This document shows positions 52,403 through 58,904 of a DNA stretch of 58,904 bases, in pieces; the first letter of the stretch is position 1, and the number at the start of each line of letters is the position of its first letter. The notes under the pieces are model-generated. The model saw only the letters and a program-made list of their open reading frames with translations. It did no database searches and had not been told where the DNA came from. This DNA is from Spirulina subsalsa CS-330 (GTDB taxonomy: Bacteria; Cyanobacteriota; Cyanobacteriia; Cyanobacteriales; Spirulinaceae), in NCBI RefSeq assembly GCF_028330765.1, contig NZ_JAQMTY010000074.1, positions 1 to 58,904 on the forward strand, given 5' to 3'. A program made the position numbers and the translations under genes.

Positions 52403-54307
52403 ATGCGCCACTGTCTGAATCCCGCCTGTTGTCAGCCGAACCCCGACGGTTCCCAGTTTTGCCAGAAATGCGGAAATCCGTTGCTATTGCGGGGGCGGTA
52501 TTGGGCCAAGGAGGTGATTGGTAAAGGGGGGTTTGGGCGGACGTTTTTGGCAGTGGATGAGGATAAGCCCTCGAAACCCTTTTGTGTGATTAAGCAATTT
52601 TTACCCGAAGATCCTAAGTCCCTGACCAAGGGGATGGAACTGTTTGAGCAAGAGGCGCAGCAATTGGAAATTCTGGGTAAGCATCCCCAAATTCCGGAGT
52701 TATTTGCGTATTTCATTGAAAATAATCAGTCCTATTTGATTCAGGAGTTTATCAATGGGATCACGCTCACGAAAGAACTGGCAGATGATGGGGTATTTTC
52801 AGAGCAACAGATTCGGGCGTTATTGGCAGACTTGCTGAATATTCTGGAATTTGTTCATGGTAAAAATGTGATTCACCGGGATATCAAACCGGATAATATT
52901 ATTCGTCGTCAGGCTGATCAAAAATTAGTCTTGGTGGATTTTGGGGCGGCGAAGGTATTGCAGCAGGTACAGCGCACCGTGACAGGGACACAAATCGGTT
53001 CGGCGGAATATTGCGCCCCAGAGCAAGGGATGGGAAAAGCGCGATTTAATAGTGATCTCTACAGTTTAGGGGTGACTTGTTTACATTTATTAACGCAGGT
53101 GAGTCCGTTTGATTTATATGCCGTCCATGATGGGGAATGGGTTTGGCGAGATTATTTGAATGGCAATCGGGTTAGTGATGATTTGGGCAAAATTTTAGAT
53201 CGACTGGTTGAGACCGCTTCAAAAAAGCGTTATCAATCGACAGCGGAGGTTTTAGCAGATCTTCAGCCTAAACCGTCCTCTTCTACACAACCATCATCTA
53301 CCCCTGGACTATTCTCTTTGACACAATCCTTGTTTACTGCTCAATCTCCCGTATTTCAACCTTCTAAACAAGTACCTTCTATCTCTTACTCTCCTGCACC
53401 TATCTCAACAAAAAATATTCAAATCTACCAGTACGAGATCATCACGGTGAATGAGCAGGGGGGAATTGCCCAACGGCAAAAGGGACAAAATCAGGGTTAT
53501 GTGGAAAATACCAAGGGGTTAAACCTAGAAATGGTGGTGATTCCGGCGGGGGAATTTATAATGGGCGCACCGCAAAATGAAGCAGAGCGATTAGATACGG
53601 AAGGCCCCCAACATCGGGTGATTGTGCCGGAATTTGCCATGGGTCGCACCGCGATTACCCAGGCACAATGGCAAATTGTCGCCCAACTGCCCCAAGTGGT
53701 GCGCTCGCTAACCCCTGATCCCGCTAAGTTCAAAGGCATAAACAATCCTGTGGAAACGGTAAGTTGGGAAGACGGTATCGAGTTCTGTCTAAGGTTAAGC
53801 CAAGCCAGTGGCAAGCTCTACCGTCTCCCCAGTGAGGCGGAATGGGAATATGCCTGTCGAGCGGGAACAACGACCCCGTTTCACTTCGGCCCCACCCTCT
53901 CCCCCCAAGTCGCCAACTATGACGGCAACTACACCTATGGCCAGGGGAAGAAAGGGGAATATCGCAGGAAAACGATTCCGGTGGGGAGTTTAAACGCCCC
54001 CAATGCTTGGGGACTCCATGATATGCACGGGAATGTGTACGAGTGGTGTTTAGATGATTGGCACGGAAGTTATCAGGATGCGCCAACAGATGGAAGGGCA
54101 TGGATAGACAATGATAATCATTCTCAAAATGATAGAGAGTGGTTAAAAGGGTTATTGAACAATAAATCAACATCAAACAAGCTGCTGCGTGGTGGTTGCT
54201 GGTACGACTCCCCGAAGAGCTGCCGTTCTGCCAATCGCGTCAGCAACGCCCGCGACAGCAAGTACGACTGCATCGGTTTTCGTGTTGTCGCCCCCAGAAC
54301 TCTTTGA
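52403..54307 (+). CDS. Ser/Thr kinase fused to a formylglycine-enzyme (C-type lectin) domain with a DGR-type variable C-terminus
   Basis: 634 residues from the ATG at 52403. An N-terminal zinc ribbon (CLNPACCQ ... FCQKCG) precedes a protein kinase: P-loop IGKGGFGRTFLAV, lysine in VIKQF, catalytic loop VIHRDIKPDNII (about 156), VDFGAAK, and CAPEQG. A Ser/Pro/Thr-rich linker (about 290-340) leads to an FGE-sulfatase/CLec domain (375-634): MVVIPAGEFIMGAP, RLPSEAEWEYACRAGTT, NAWGLHDMHGNVYEWCLDDW, and the final LLRGGCWYDSP...GFRVV. The C-terminal segment 594-630 has the codon pattern of a diversity-generating retroelement target. Kinase-FGE fusions are known among cyanobacterial DGR targets. Substrates are unknown. 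The gene has a terminator and is bracketed by 51-bp repeats. Confidence 0.9.
   Translation: MRHCLNPACCQPNPDGSQFCQKCGNPLLLRGRYWAKEVIGKGGFGRTFLAVDEDKPSKPFCVIKQFLPEDPKSLTKGMELFEQEAQQLEILGKHPQIPELFAYFIENNQSYLIQEFINGITLTKELADDGVFSEQQIRALLADLLNILEFVHGKNVIHRDIKPDNIIRRQADQKLVLVDFGAAKVLQQVQRTVTGTQIGSAEYCAPEQGMGKARFNSDLYSLGVTCLHLLTQVSPFDLYAVHDGEWVWRDYLNGNRVSDDLGKILDRLVETASKKRYQSTAEVLADLQPKPSSSTQPSSTPGLFSLTQSLFTAQSPVFQPSKQVPSISYSPAPISTKNIQIYQYEIITVNEQGGIAQRQKGQNQGYVENTKGLNLEMVVIPAGEFIMGAPQNEAERLDTEGPQHRVIVPEFAMGRTAITQAQWQIVAQLPQVVRSLTPDPAKFKGINNPVETVSWEDGIEFCLRLSQASGKLYRLPSEAEWEYACRAGTTTPFHFGPTLSPQVANYDGNYTYGQGKKGEYRRKTIPVGSLNAPNAWGLHDMHGNVYEWCLDDWHGSYQDAPTDGRAWIDNDNHSQNDREWLKGLLNNKSTSNKLLRGGCWYDSPKSCRSANRVSNARDSKYDCIGFRVVAPRTL
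54182..54289 (+). other. Putative variable region of a diversity-generating retroelement (VR)
   Basis: This 36-codon segment encodes the ligand-binding end of the CLec fold. Invariant family residues (GG, W, P, CRSANR, R, IGFRVV) alternate with codons that are almost all NNC: TGC, TAC, GAC, TCC; AGC; GTC, AGC, AAC, GCC; AGC, TAC, GAC, TGC. In DGRs these positions are AAC in the template repeat, and mutation of the two adenines gives any NNC codon and never a stop. AAG at 54215 and 54260 fit unmutated or less mutated positions. No template repeat or reverse transcriptase gene is seen in the window. Confidence 0.8.
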
Positions 54308-54340
54308 CCCTCTACCCTTTTTCCCTCTTTCCCTCTTCCT

Positions 54341-54360
54341 GGCGCGAAGCGCCTTTTTTT
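54341..54360 (+). terminator. Terminator hairpin after the kinase-FGE gene
   Basis: GGCGC GAA GCGCC followed by seven T, 33 bp after the stop codon. In addition to ending transcription, its position shortly 3' of the variable region resembles the hairpins that guide retrohoming in DGR target genes. Confidence 0.75.
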
Positions 54361-54374
54361 ATTTTTGAGGATTC

Positions 54375-54439
54375 AGAAACCGGGTTTTTCTCAAAATGTC
54401 CGCCAAAAACAAGAGGCAATCAACAACCCGGTTTTTGGT
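54375..54439. repeat. AAACCGGGTTT palindromic repeats, pair 1
   Basis: AGAAACCGGGTTTTT at 54375 and AACCCGGTTTTTGG near 54425, between the kinase-FGE gene and the first Uma2 gene. Related to the copies at 55130 and 55175. Confidence 0.6.
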
Positions 54440-54519
54440 GGGCTGGGGAAAATCGGGTTATACTATCGCTGAATTGATGAGTCGCGATCGCCACTCTGCC
54501 ACCCGGTAAAATCTTCCCT

Positions 54520-55098
54520 ATGTTAATCACCAAACCTCGGTTTAATACCTTTGAAGAATACCTAGAATATGAGGATGATTCTGAGCAACTTTATGAACTG
54601 TTCAATGGAGAACTGATTGCAATGCCGCCAGAATCTGGCTTCAATGTCCAAATTGCAACCCGCCTCCTCTTTATCTTCGCCTCCCTTCTGGGTACAGATC
54701 GCGTCCGAGGCCAGGGACTTGAATTAGAAGTACGTGGCGAACCAAGAAACCGCTATCCTGATTTGACCATTATTCGCGAAGAACATATTCAACAACTCAC
54801 CCGCCGCAATACCCTCCGCCTCGATATGCTCCCCCCTGTTTTGGTCGTTGAAGTTGTTAGCCCCGGAGACATTCAACGCCATCGCGATTATATTGCCAAA
54901 AGACAACAATATCAGGATTGTGGCATTCCTGAATATTGGATTGTTGATCCTCAAACCCAAAGGATTTTGATTCTAGAATTGCAGAATAGTTTCTATCAAG
55001 AAGTCGGCACATTTAGCCAAAATGACCGCCTCCCATCTCCCAACTTTCCAGAATTCAATTTAACCGCTGCTGAAGTTTTGGGGCATCCGTTCCCATAA
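54520..55098 (+). CDS. Uma2 family (DUF820) putative endonuclease
   Basis: 192 residues, complete. PD-(D/E)XK-type fold: N-terminal FEEYLEYEDDSEQLYELFNG, then the first active-site Asp in RYPDLTIIREEH, and the second acidic residue and lysine region in VLVVEVVSPGDIQRHRDYIA. It is followed by KRQQYQDCGIPEYWIVDP. Uma2 proteins are very abundant in cyanobacteria; their biological role is unresolved. It is the middle gene of the block bounded by 51-bp repeats. Confidence 0.92.
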   Translation: MLITKPRFNTFEEYLEYEDDSEQLYELFNGELIAMPPESGFNVQIATRLLFIFASLLGTDRVRGQGLELEVRGEPRNRYPDLTIIREEHIQQLTRRNTLRLDMLPPVLVVEVVSPGDIQRHRDYIAKRQQYQDCGIPEYWIVDPQTQRILILELQNSFYQEVGTFSQNDRLPSPNFPEFNLTAAEVLGHPFP

Positions 55099-55129
55099 TC
55101 GCCAACAACGCTCACACCACGCCGGGAGA

Positions 55130-55193
55130 AGAAACCGGGTTTCTGTGAGGTTGCAGCGGGAAAACGAGGTAATGCCAGAAACCGGGTTTCTGG
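55130..55193. repeat. AAACCGGGTTT palindromic repeats, pair 2
   Basis: AGAAACCGGGTTTCT (55130-55144) and the perfect palindrome CCAGAAACCGGGTTTCTGG (55175-55193), between the two Uma2 genes. Repeats of this type are dispersed in several cyanobacterial genomes. Confidence 0.65.
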
Positions 55194-55287
55194 CTTCTTT
55201 AATATTTCCAAGTCTACGGCGCTTAACCCCCTCAATTCCTCGCGATACCATAGGGGAGAGAGCAAAACTGGTGAGGTATGGAGGTTG

Positions 55288-55893
55288 ATGATGGTTGCAC
55301 AGATTCAAGCGTCTCGGATGACGGTGGCGGAATATCTCGCGTGGGAGGCCGAGCAACCGATTAAGCATGAGTATATGGATGGGGAAGTTTACGCCATGGC
55401 CGGATCAACGTTGCCCCATAATGACATTGCATTAAATGTGTATAGTGTCTTACGATCGCATCTGCGGGGCAAGGGTTGCCGCGTGAATGTGTCCGACGTG
55501 AAGGTACGCCTGTCTGAACAGGGGCCGTATTTTTATCCGGATGTGGTGGTGAGTTGTGATCAGCGCGATCGCACCGCAATCGACGCAATTCTTTACCCTC
55601 AATTAATTATCGAAGTGCTCTCCCCCAGTACCGGAACCTTCGACTATGGGCGCAAATTTCAGTATTATCGCCAGATTCCCACCCTTGAAGAATATGTCTT
55701 AATGGATGCCACCCAAATTAGATGCGATCGCTACACCAAAAACACGGCGAACAAGTGGGAGTTAACCTCATATCCTGACGATGGGGAAGATGTCGAACAT
55801 TGCCAAGTCGAATTCAGTAGCCTAGGGTTTTCCTGTGCGTTGGGGTTGATTTATGAAGAAGTGGAATTGAGCGGCGTGAGTTCCGCTGGATGA
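55288..55893 (+). CDS. Uma2 family (DUF820) putative endonuclease
   Basis: 201 residues from the ATG at 55288 (a TTG precedes it and another ATG follows). Opening MTVAEYLAWEAEQPIKHEYM, DGEVYAMAGSTLPHN, the active-site strand YFYPDVVVSCD, and YPQLIIEVLSPSTGTFDYG followed by KFQYYRQIPTLEEYVLMD. All catalytic positions expected for the PD-(D/E)XK fold are present. It differs clearly from the Uma2 protein 190 bp upstream, so the pair is not a recent tandem duplication. It converges on the FAD oxidoreductase gene, with 5 bp between the two ends. Confidence 0.92.
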   Translation: MMVAQIQASRMTVAEYLAWEAEQPIKHEYMDGEVYAMAGSTLPHNDIALNVYSVLRSHLRGKGCRVNVSDVKVRLSEQGPYFYPDVVVSCDQRDRTAIDAILYPQLIIEVLSPSTGTFDYGRKFQYYRQIPTLEEYVLMDATQIRCDRYTKNTANKWELTSYPDDGEDVEHCQVEFSSLGFSCALGLIYEEVELSGVSSAG

Positions 55894-55898
55894 GGACA

Positions 55899-57824
55899 CT
55901 AAATCCGAAAGAGGCCTTCGGGGTTGACGGAGAGGAGCGATCGCTGTTGTACTCCTTCGCGGTGCAGTACCCCATTGGCGGCTAAGAGGCCACTGGTGAT
56001 CGCCCGTTCCATCAGGCCGCAGGGGAACGGCATTTTGACCCAATCCCCGGCGAGCATTAGGTTTTGGATCGGGGTTTCGGTGCTGGGGCGGGAGTCGTAG
56101 CTGTTGGGGGGATAGCCGGAAAAGTTCTTTTGGTTGACGAGTTCGCGGTGTAACACCGTTGCGCCTTGGAGGGCGGGGACGATTTCATACAGTTCGCGCT
56201 CGAAGGTGTCGAGGAGGTCTTGTTGGGTGGGGAATTGGTCTTCTTTGTAACAGTAGGCGTGGAGTTCGATCACGCTGTTGCCGGTGCGCTCTGACCAGTC
56301 GATGAACTGGGTTTGGATGCGGTGGTAGAGGGTGATGCTGTCGGTGAGGTCGTAGCCGGATAGGGAGGTGAAGTTGCTGTGTTCCCAATCGAAATCCCGA
56401 TCGAGCCAGAAGCGACCGACGGCGAAAGGGTCAGCTACGGCGAGAGTTTGCACCTGATCGCGCAATGTCGGATCAACATCTCCCGCCATCACATCGAAGA
56501 GATGCCGCGCACCGGGGACATCGGTGGCGAGGACGTAGTAGTCGGCGGTGAGGGTGGTGGTGGGGCTGGGGGTGGGATTTGTGGCGATTAGTTGGGCGCG
56601 ATCGCCCTCTTTTGCTGCAATCTGCAACGGGGTTAAATCCTGCTGGGCGGGGCCGCGCATCACTTTCCCCTGGGCATCGTATTTCGCGCCGTGGCAGGGA
56701 CAGAGGAAGGAGCCATCGGCTTGGGGTTGGACGGTGCAGCCTTGGTGGGTGCAGGTGAGGGAGAGGGCTGTTTTCGCACTGGTGGCGAGATAGACGCGAT
56801 CGCCCGCCCCGTAAAATTCCCCCTCGGTTAAACGCGGATTCCGTTCCACCCAAAACGGCACATTCGGCTCACTCTGGCCCGTTTGATAGGTGAGGGTTTG
56901 GATGCGATCATTGGCACAGTCCCAACTCTGCACCGTTGCTTCTGGGATCACTTGGCCGCCATTGGCCTTGATCGCCGCCACCATCGGCTGCACCAAACTC
57001 GTCCCCATATCATCCACCGTGCCATTGAACGCCAACCCCTCCGGATTGCCGAAAAAGTAGAAGTGGAAAAACTGCAACAATTCCCCCGTGCTCAGTTGAT
57101 CCGGGGCGTTCAAACTGGATTTAGCAAAGGGCAAAAAGTAGAGATCATACAGGCCACGGGGAAAATCTGCCGCCGCCCATTCCGACACCGGGATCGCGTC
57201 GAAATTTTGAAAGGTGCGCGGAATCCGAAAGCCGGTAATGGCGTGAAAGACCTGTAAATGTTTCCAATGGGTGAGGTTAATCCCCCAGCGGAGGCGGTTC
57301 GGGGATGCGATCGCCAGGTCAACAATATTCCAGGGAAAGGCCGAATGGCTGGGGCGGAAGACTTCGGGCTGATAGTGGCCGTCGCGAAAGACGAGGGAAT
57401 AGTAATCGAGGGATTTGAAATGATCCTCGATGCTGAGTTCTGCAACGATGCTTTTGAGGTTGTAATACTGAGGGAAAAAGCCGTGAAAGCCGTGCTCCAT
57501 GCGGAAGGTGTCGTCACCCACTTGGATCTCCCAACTGGCGATTTTGCCGCCGAGGTTGGGGGATTTTTCCAGCAGGGTGACGGCAAAACCGCGCTGGCTC
57601 AGTTCGTAGGCACAGGCCAAGCCCGCCAACCCTGCCCCAATGACGCAGACCGATTTGCGATCGCTCACTCGTGTCGGCAAATCCAAGCGATCGGGCTGAT
57701 GCAGCGTGGGTTGGGGTTTAATCAGGCGGGAATAGCCAATTCCAGCGGCGATCGCCCCTAGTCCTGCCGCCTTAAGTACCGTGCGCCGTGACAAATTGAG
57801 CGGGGTTGAAGGGACTTCACTCAT
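55899..57824 (-). CDS. FAD-dependent carotenoid-desaturase-like oxidoreductase with internal Rieske domain
   Basis: 641 residues. The N-terminus is a twin-arginine signal ([20 protein letters not shown]), so the protein is probably folded before export to the lumen or periplasm. The flavin domain is of the CrtI/phytoene-desaturase type: [34 protein letters not shown], then [17 protein letters not shown] Rieske [2Fe-2S] domain is inserted at about 335-410 ([15 protein letters not shown]), and the flavin fold resumes ([15 protein letters not shown] ... [20 protein letters not shown]). Desaturase-methylases for aromatic carotenoids (CrtU/CruE) are possible relatives, but I cannot confirm that role. 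Its last 51 bp form the right copy of the direct repeat. Confidence 0.8.
   Translation of the reverse strand: MSEVPSTPLNLSRRTVLKAAGLGAIAAGIGYSRLIKPQPTLHQPDRLDLPTRVSDRKSVCVIGAGLAGLACAYELSQRGFAVTLLEKSPNLGGKIASWEIQVGDDTFRMEHGFHGFFPQYYNLKSIVAELSIEDHFKSLDYYSLVFRDGHYQPEVFRPSHSAFPWNIVDLAIASPNRLRWGINLTHWKHLQVFHAITGFRIPRTFQNFDAIPVSEWAAADFPRGLYDLYFLPFAKSSLNAPDQLSTGELLQFFHFYFFGNPEGLAFNGTVDDMGTSLVQPMVAAIKANGGQVIPEATVQSWDCANDRIQTLTYQTGQSEPNVPFWVERNPRLTEGEFYGAGDRVYLATSAKTALSLTCTHQGCTVQPQADGSFLCPCHGAKYDAQGKVMRGPAQQDLTPLQIAAKEGDRAQLIATNPTPSPTTTLTADYYVLATDVPGARHLFDVMAGDVDPTLRDQVQTLAVADPFAVGRFWLDRDFDWEHSNFTSLSGYDLTDSITLYHRIQTQFIDWSERTGNSVIELHAYCYKEDQFPTQQDLLDTFERELYEIVPALQGATVLHRELVNQKNFSGYPPNSYDSRPSTETPIQNLMLAGDWVKMPFPCGLMERAITSGLLAANGVLHREGVQQRSLLSVNPEGLFRI
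55900..55950. repeat. 51-bp direct repeat, right copy
   Basis: The 3'-terminal codons of the intact FAD/Rieske gene, identical to 52255-52305. With the left copy it delimits the kinase-FGE/Uma2 block. Confidence 0.85.
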
Positions 57825-58147
57825 AAATTAAACGTTACAAAACTCAACAATATTAAAAACACTTTCATCAGTGTACGCAATTTTCTCAGGGTGGGTTATC
57901 CAAGCTCCACGCCGCCAAGGAAAAATTAGGGACGGACTATGATGGAAAATAGGGCGACTGCTCGTCTTGTCGTTGTCAAGTGTCTCTAAAGAGGATGTCT
58001 GAAAAGTCGGATTGCAAGAACAGAACGTGATCCTCACTCACCGGAACCAAAGGGCTTAAGCCCCTTGCCCCTCCGCAGTGCCATTGAAGATCTCGATCAA
58101 AATGACACTTTTCAAGCAGCCTCTCAGCCTGTAAAGCCACTGAAGTA
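57825..58147. other. Intergenic region upstream of the FAD/Rieske and substrate-binding genes
   Basis: About 320 bp between divergent genes. It holds an AT-rich promoter-like part next to the oxidoreductase start and a short hairpin AAGGGCTTAAGCCCCTTG near 58051-58068. No gene is seen. Confidence 0.4.
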
Positions 58148-58904
58148 ATGATTAAGCCGCAACGATTAGCCTGTGGATGTCTTTGGTTGACAGCCTTAGG
58201 TCTTGGACTGTTTCCGAGGGGGGCCCTGAGCCAACCTAACCCGATTCGGGTCGGTGTATACCAAAATCATCCGAAGATTTTTGTGAATCAGTCTGGCCAG
58301 GCGGCGGGCTTTTGGGTGGATCTCATGGATGAGATTGCCGCTGCTGAAGATTGGACGGTGGAGTATATTCCCTGCGAGTGGGAAGTCTGTTTAACAAACC
58401 TAGAACAGGGCAGACTTGATTTGATGCCGGATGTGGCCCATACTCCAGAGCGCGATCGCCGCTTTAACTTCAACCAAGAATTGGTGCTTGCCAGTTGGTC
58501 TGTGGTCTATCGTCATCCTAGGGTTCCTGTCCACTCCTTGCTTGATCTCGATCAAAAGCGCGTGGCCGTCCTCAAAAATAGTGTGCAAGCCGAGGCATTG
58601 TTAGAACAGGCTGAAGCGTTTGATATTCAGCCCCACATCGTTACGGTGGATAGTTTTGACACCGTATTTCAGCACATTCAATCGGGCAAAGTCGATGCGG
58701 GAATTACCAACCGCTTTTTTGGGACTCAAGCCGAACAGCGCTATTGGGCCAAAAAAACCAATGTTTTTATCTTAAAATGTGCAAAGAAGACTCCCACTAT
58801 AAAGCGAGTCCGAGTAGAGTTACCGAAGGTAACGGCGGACGTGCCTTTTAGTGGCGAGATGAATTTGCACCAACAAACAAATCGAGCGACAGCGAGTCCT
58901 TTAA
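58148..58904 (+). CDS. Periplasmic substrate-binding protein (SBP_bac_3 type), disrupted or partial at window end
   Basis: The frame is open to the end of the window. A signal peptide (LACGCLWLTALGLGLFPRGA...LSQ) precedes a bacterial extracellular solute-binding family 3 domain: IRVGVYQNHPKIFVNQSGQA, GFWVDLMDEIAAAEDW, GRLDLMPDVAHTPERDRRFN, LVLASWSVVYR, LKNSVQAEALLEQAE, and QSGKVDAGITNRFFG. Such domains serve amino-acid transporters or are fused to histidine kinases. After KKTNVFI (near 58773) the sequence no longer fits the family. KKTPTIKRVRVELPKVT and what follows recall the C-terminal tail of IS200/IS605 TnpB proteins and contain a GTTACC GAA GGTAAC hairpin. An insertion-element junction is suspected. 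Confidence 0.7.
   Translation, partial: MIKPQRLACGCLWLTALGLGLFPRGALSQPNPIRVGVYQNHPKIFVNQSGQAAGFWVDLMDEIAAAEDWTVEYIPCEWEVCLTNLEQGRLDLMPDVAHTPERDRRFNFNQELVLASWSVVYRHPRVPVHSLLDLDQKRVAVLKNSVQAEALLEQAEAFDIQPHIVTVDSFDTVFQHIQSGKVDAGITNRFFGTQAEQRYWAKKTNVFILKCAKKTPTIKRVRVELPKVTADVPFSGEMNLHQQTNRATASPL

Noticed and set aside
52255..55950. Integrase or DGR reverse transcriptase within the repeat-bounded block
   Set aside because: All frames between the repeats are accounted for by the kinase-FGE gene and two Uma2 genes; no reverse transcriptase YxDD-type region or integrase motif was found.
1..58904. CRISPR array
   Set aside because: No set of regularly spaced identical repeats of 25-40 bp was found; the repeats seen are palindromic MITE-like elements at irregular distances.

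Overview
This window is chromosomal DNA from a cyanobacterium. The octamer GCGATCGC (HIP1) recurs throughout. Photosystem II psbU, a Rieske protein of the cytochrome b6f type, a caspase-like protein, several Uma2 genes, a NACHT ATPase and a kinase-formylglycine-enzyme fusion all fit that group. I cannot name the genus. Most genes are GC-rich with HIP1 sites. The glycosyltransferase block (about 18.8-22.0 kb) and the NACHT gene (41.3-43.5 kb) are visibly AT-richer and look acquired.

Layout. 0.1-6.3 kb: a WD40/TPR gene remnant, a YgjP-type metallopeptidase, a caspase-fold protein that lacks its catalytic residues, a small conserved protein, nadB and psbU (with a probable TTG start). 6.5-12.9 kb: the tldD/tldE (pmbA) pair separated by a broken Uma2 gene, then a copper P-type ATPase and an FHA protein. 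13.1-16.1 kb: a CsaA-like tRNA-binding protein, a small membrane protein, a pentapeptide-repeat protein and a GNAT-like protein whose last codons come from a short mobile repeat. 16.3-23.5 kb: surface-polysaccharide genes (rfbA, rfbC, rfbD, a GT-C type membrane protein, a GT2-methyltransferase fusion and a DUF2079 membrane protein). 23.7-36.2 kb: a multi-PAS histidine kinase, tRNA-Ser(CGA), a DUF2752 protein, an esterase, smc, a PRC-barrel protein, a MoaD-like carrier, a DprA/LOG-like protein, a MAPEG protein and YajQ. 36.3-43.5 kb: a divergent Hsp70/actin-fold protein translationally coupled to a coiled-coil protein, a Crp-family regulator and a NACHT ATPase. 43.9-52.2 kb: cydB and cydA on the minus strand, then on the plus strand a DUF2892 protein, a divergent Rieske protein, a rhodanese, a cNMP-binding/AAA+/4Fe-4S membrane fusion protein and cysK. 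Together these look like a respiratory and reduced-sulfur island. 52.2-55.95 kb: a block bounded by a perfect 51-bp direct repeat, holding the kinase-FGE gene and two Uma2 genes. 55.9-58.9 kb: a FAD/Rieske carotenoid-desaturase-like oxidoreductase and a substrate-binding protein cut by the window edge.

The most notable signal is at the 3' end of the kinase-FGE gene (54182-54289). It has the signature of a diversity-generating retroelement (DGR) variable region: a C-type-lectin-fold C-terminus in which nearly all the variable codons have the form NNC, as expected from adenine mutagenesis of AAC codons. A short GC hairpin follows. No reverse transcriptase or template repeat is visible in the window, so this would be an orphan, remotely served target. 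The 51-bp repeat is the duplicated 3' end of the neighbouring FAD oxidoreductase gene, which suggests the block was inserted there.

Three families of short palindromic, MITE-like elements are scattered through the window. Two copies have shaped coding sequence: one supplies the 3' end of the GNAT-like gene, and one cuts off a small reading frame after the DUF2752 gene.
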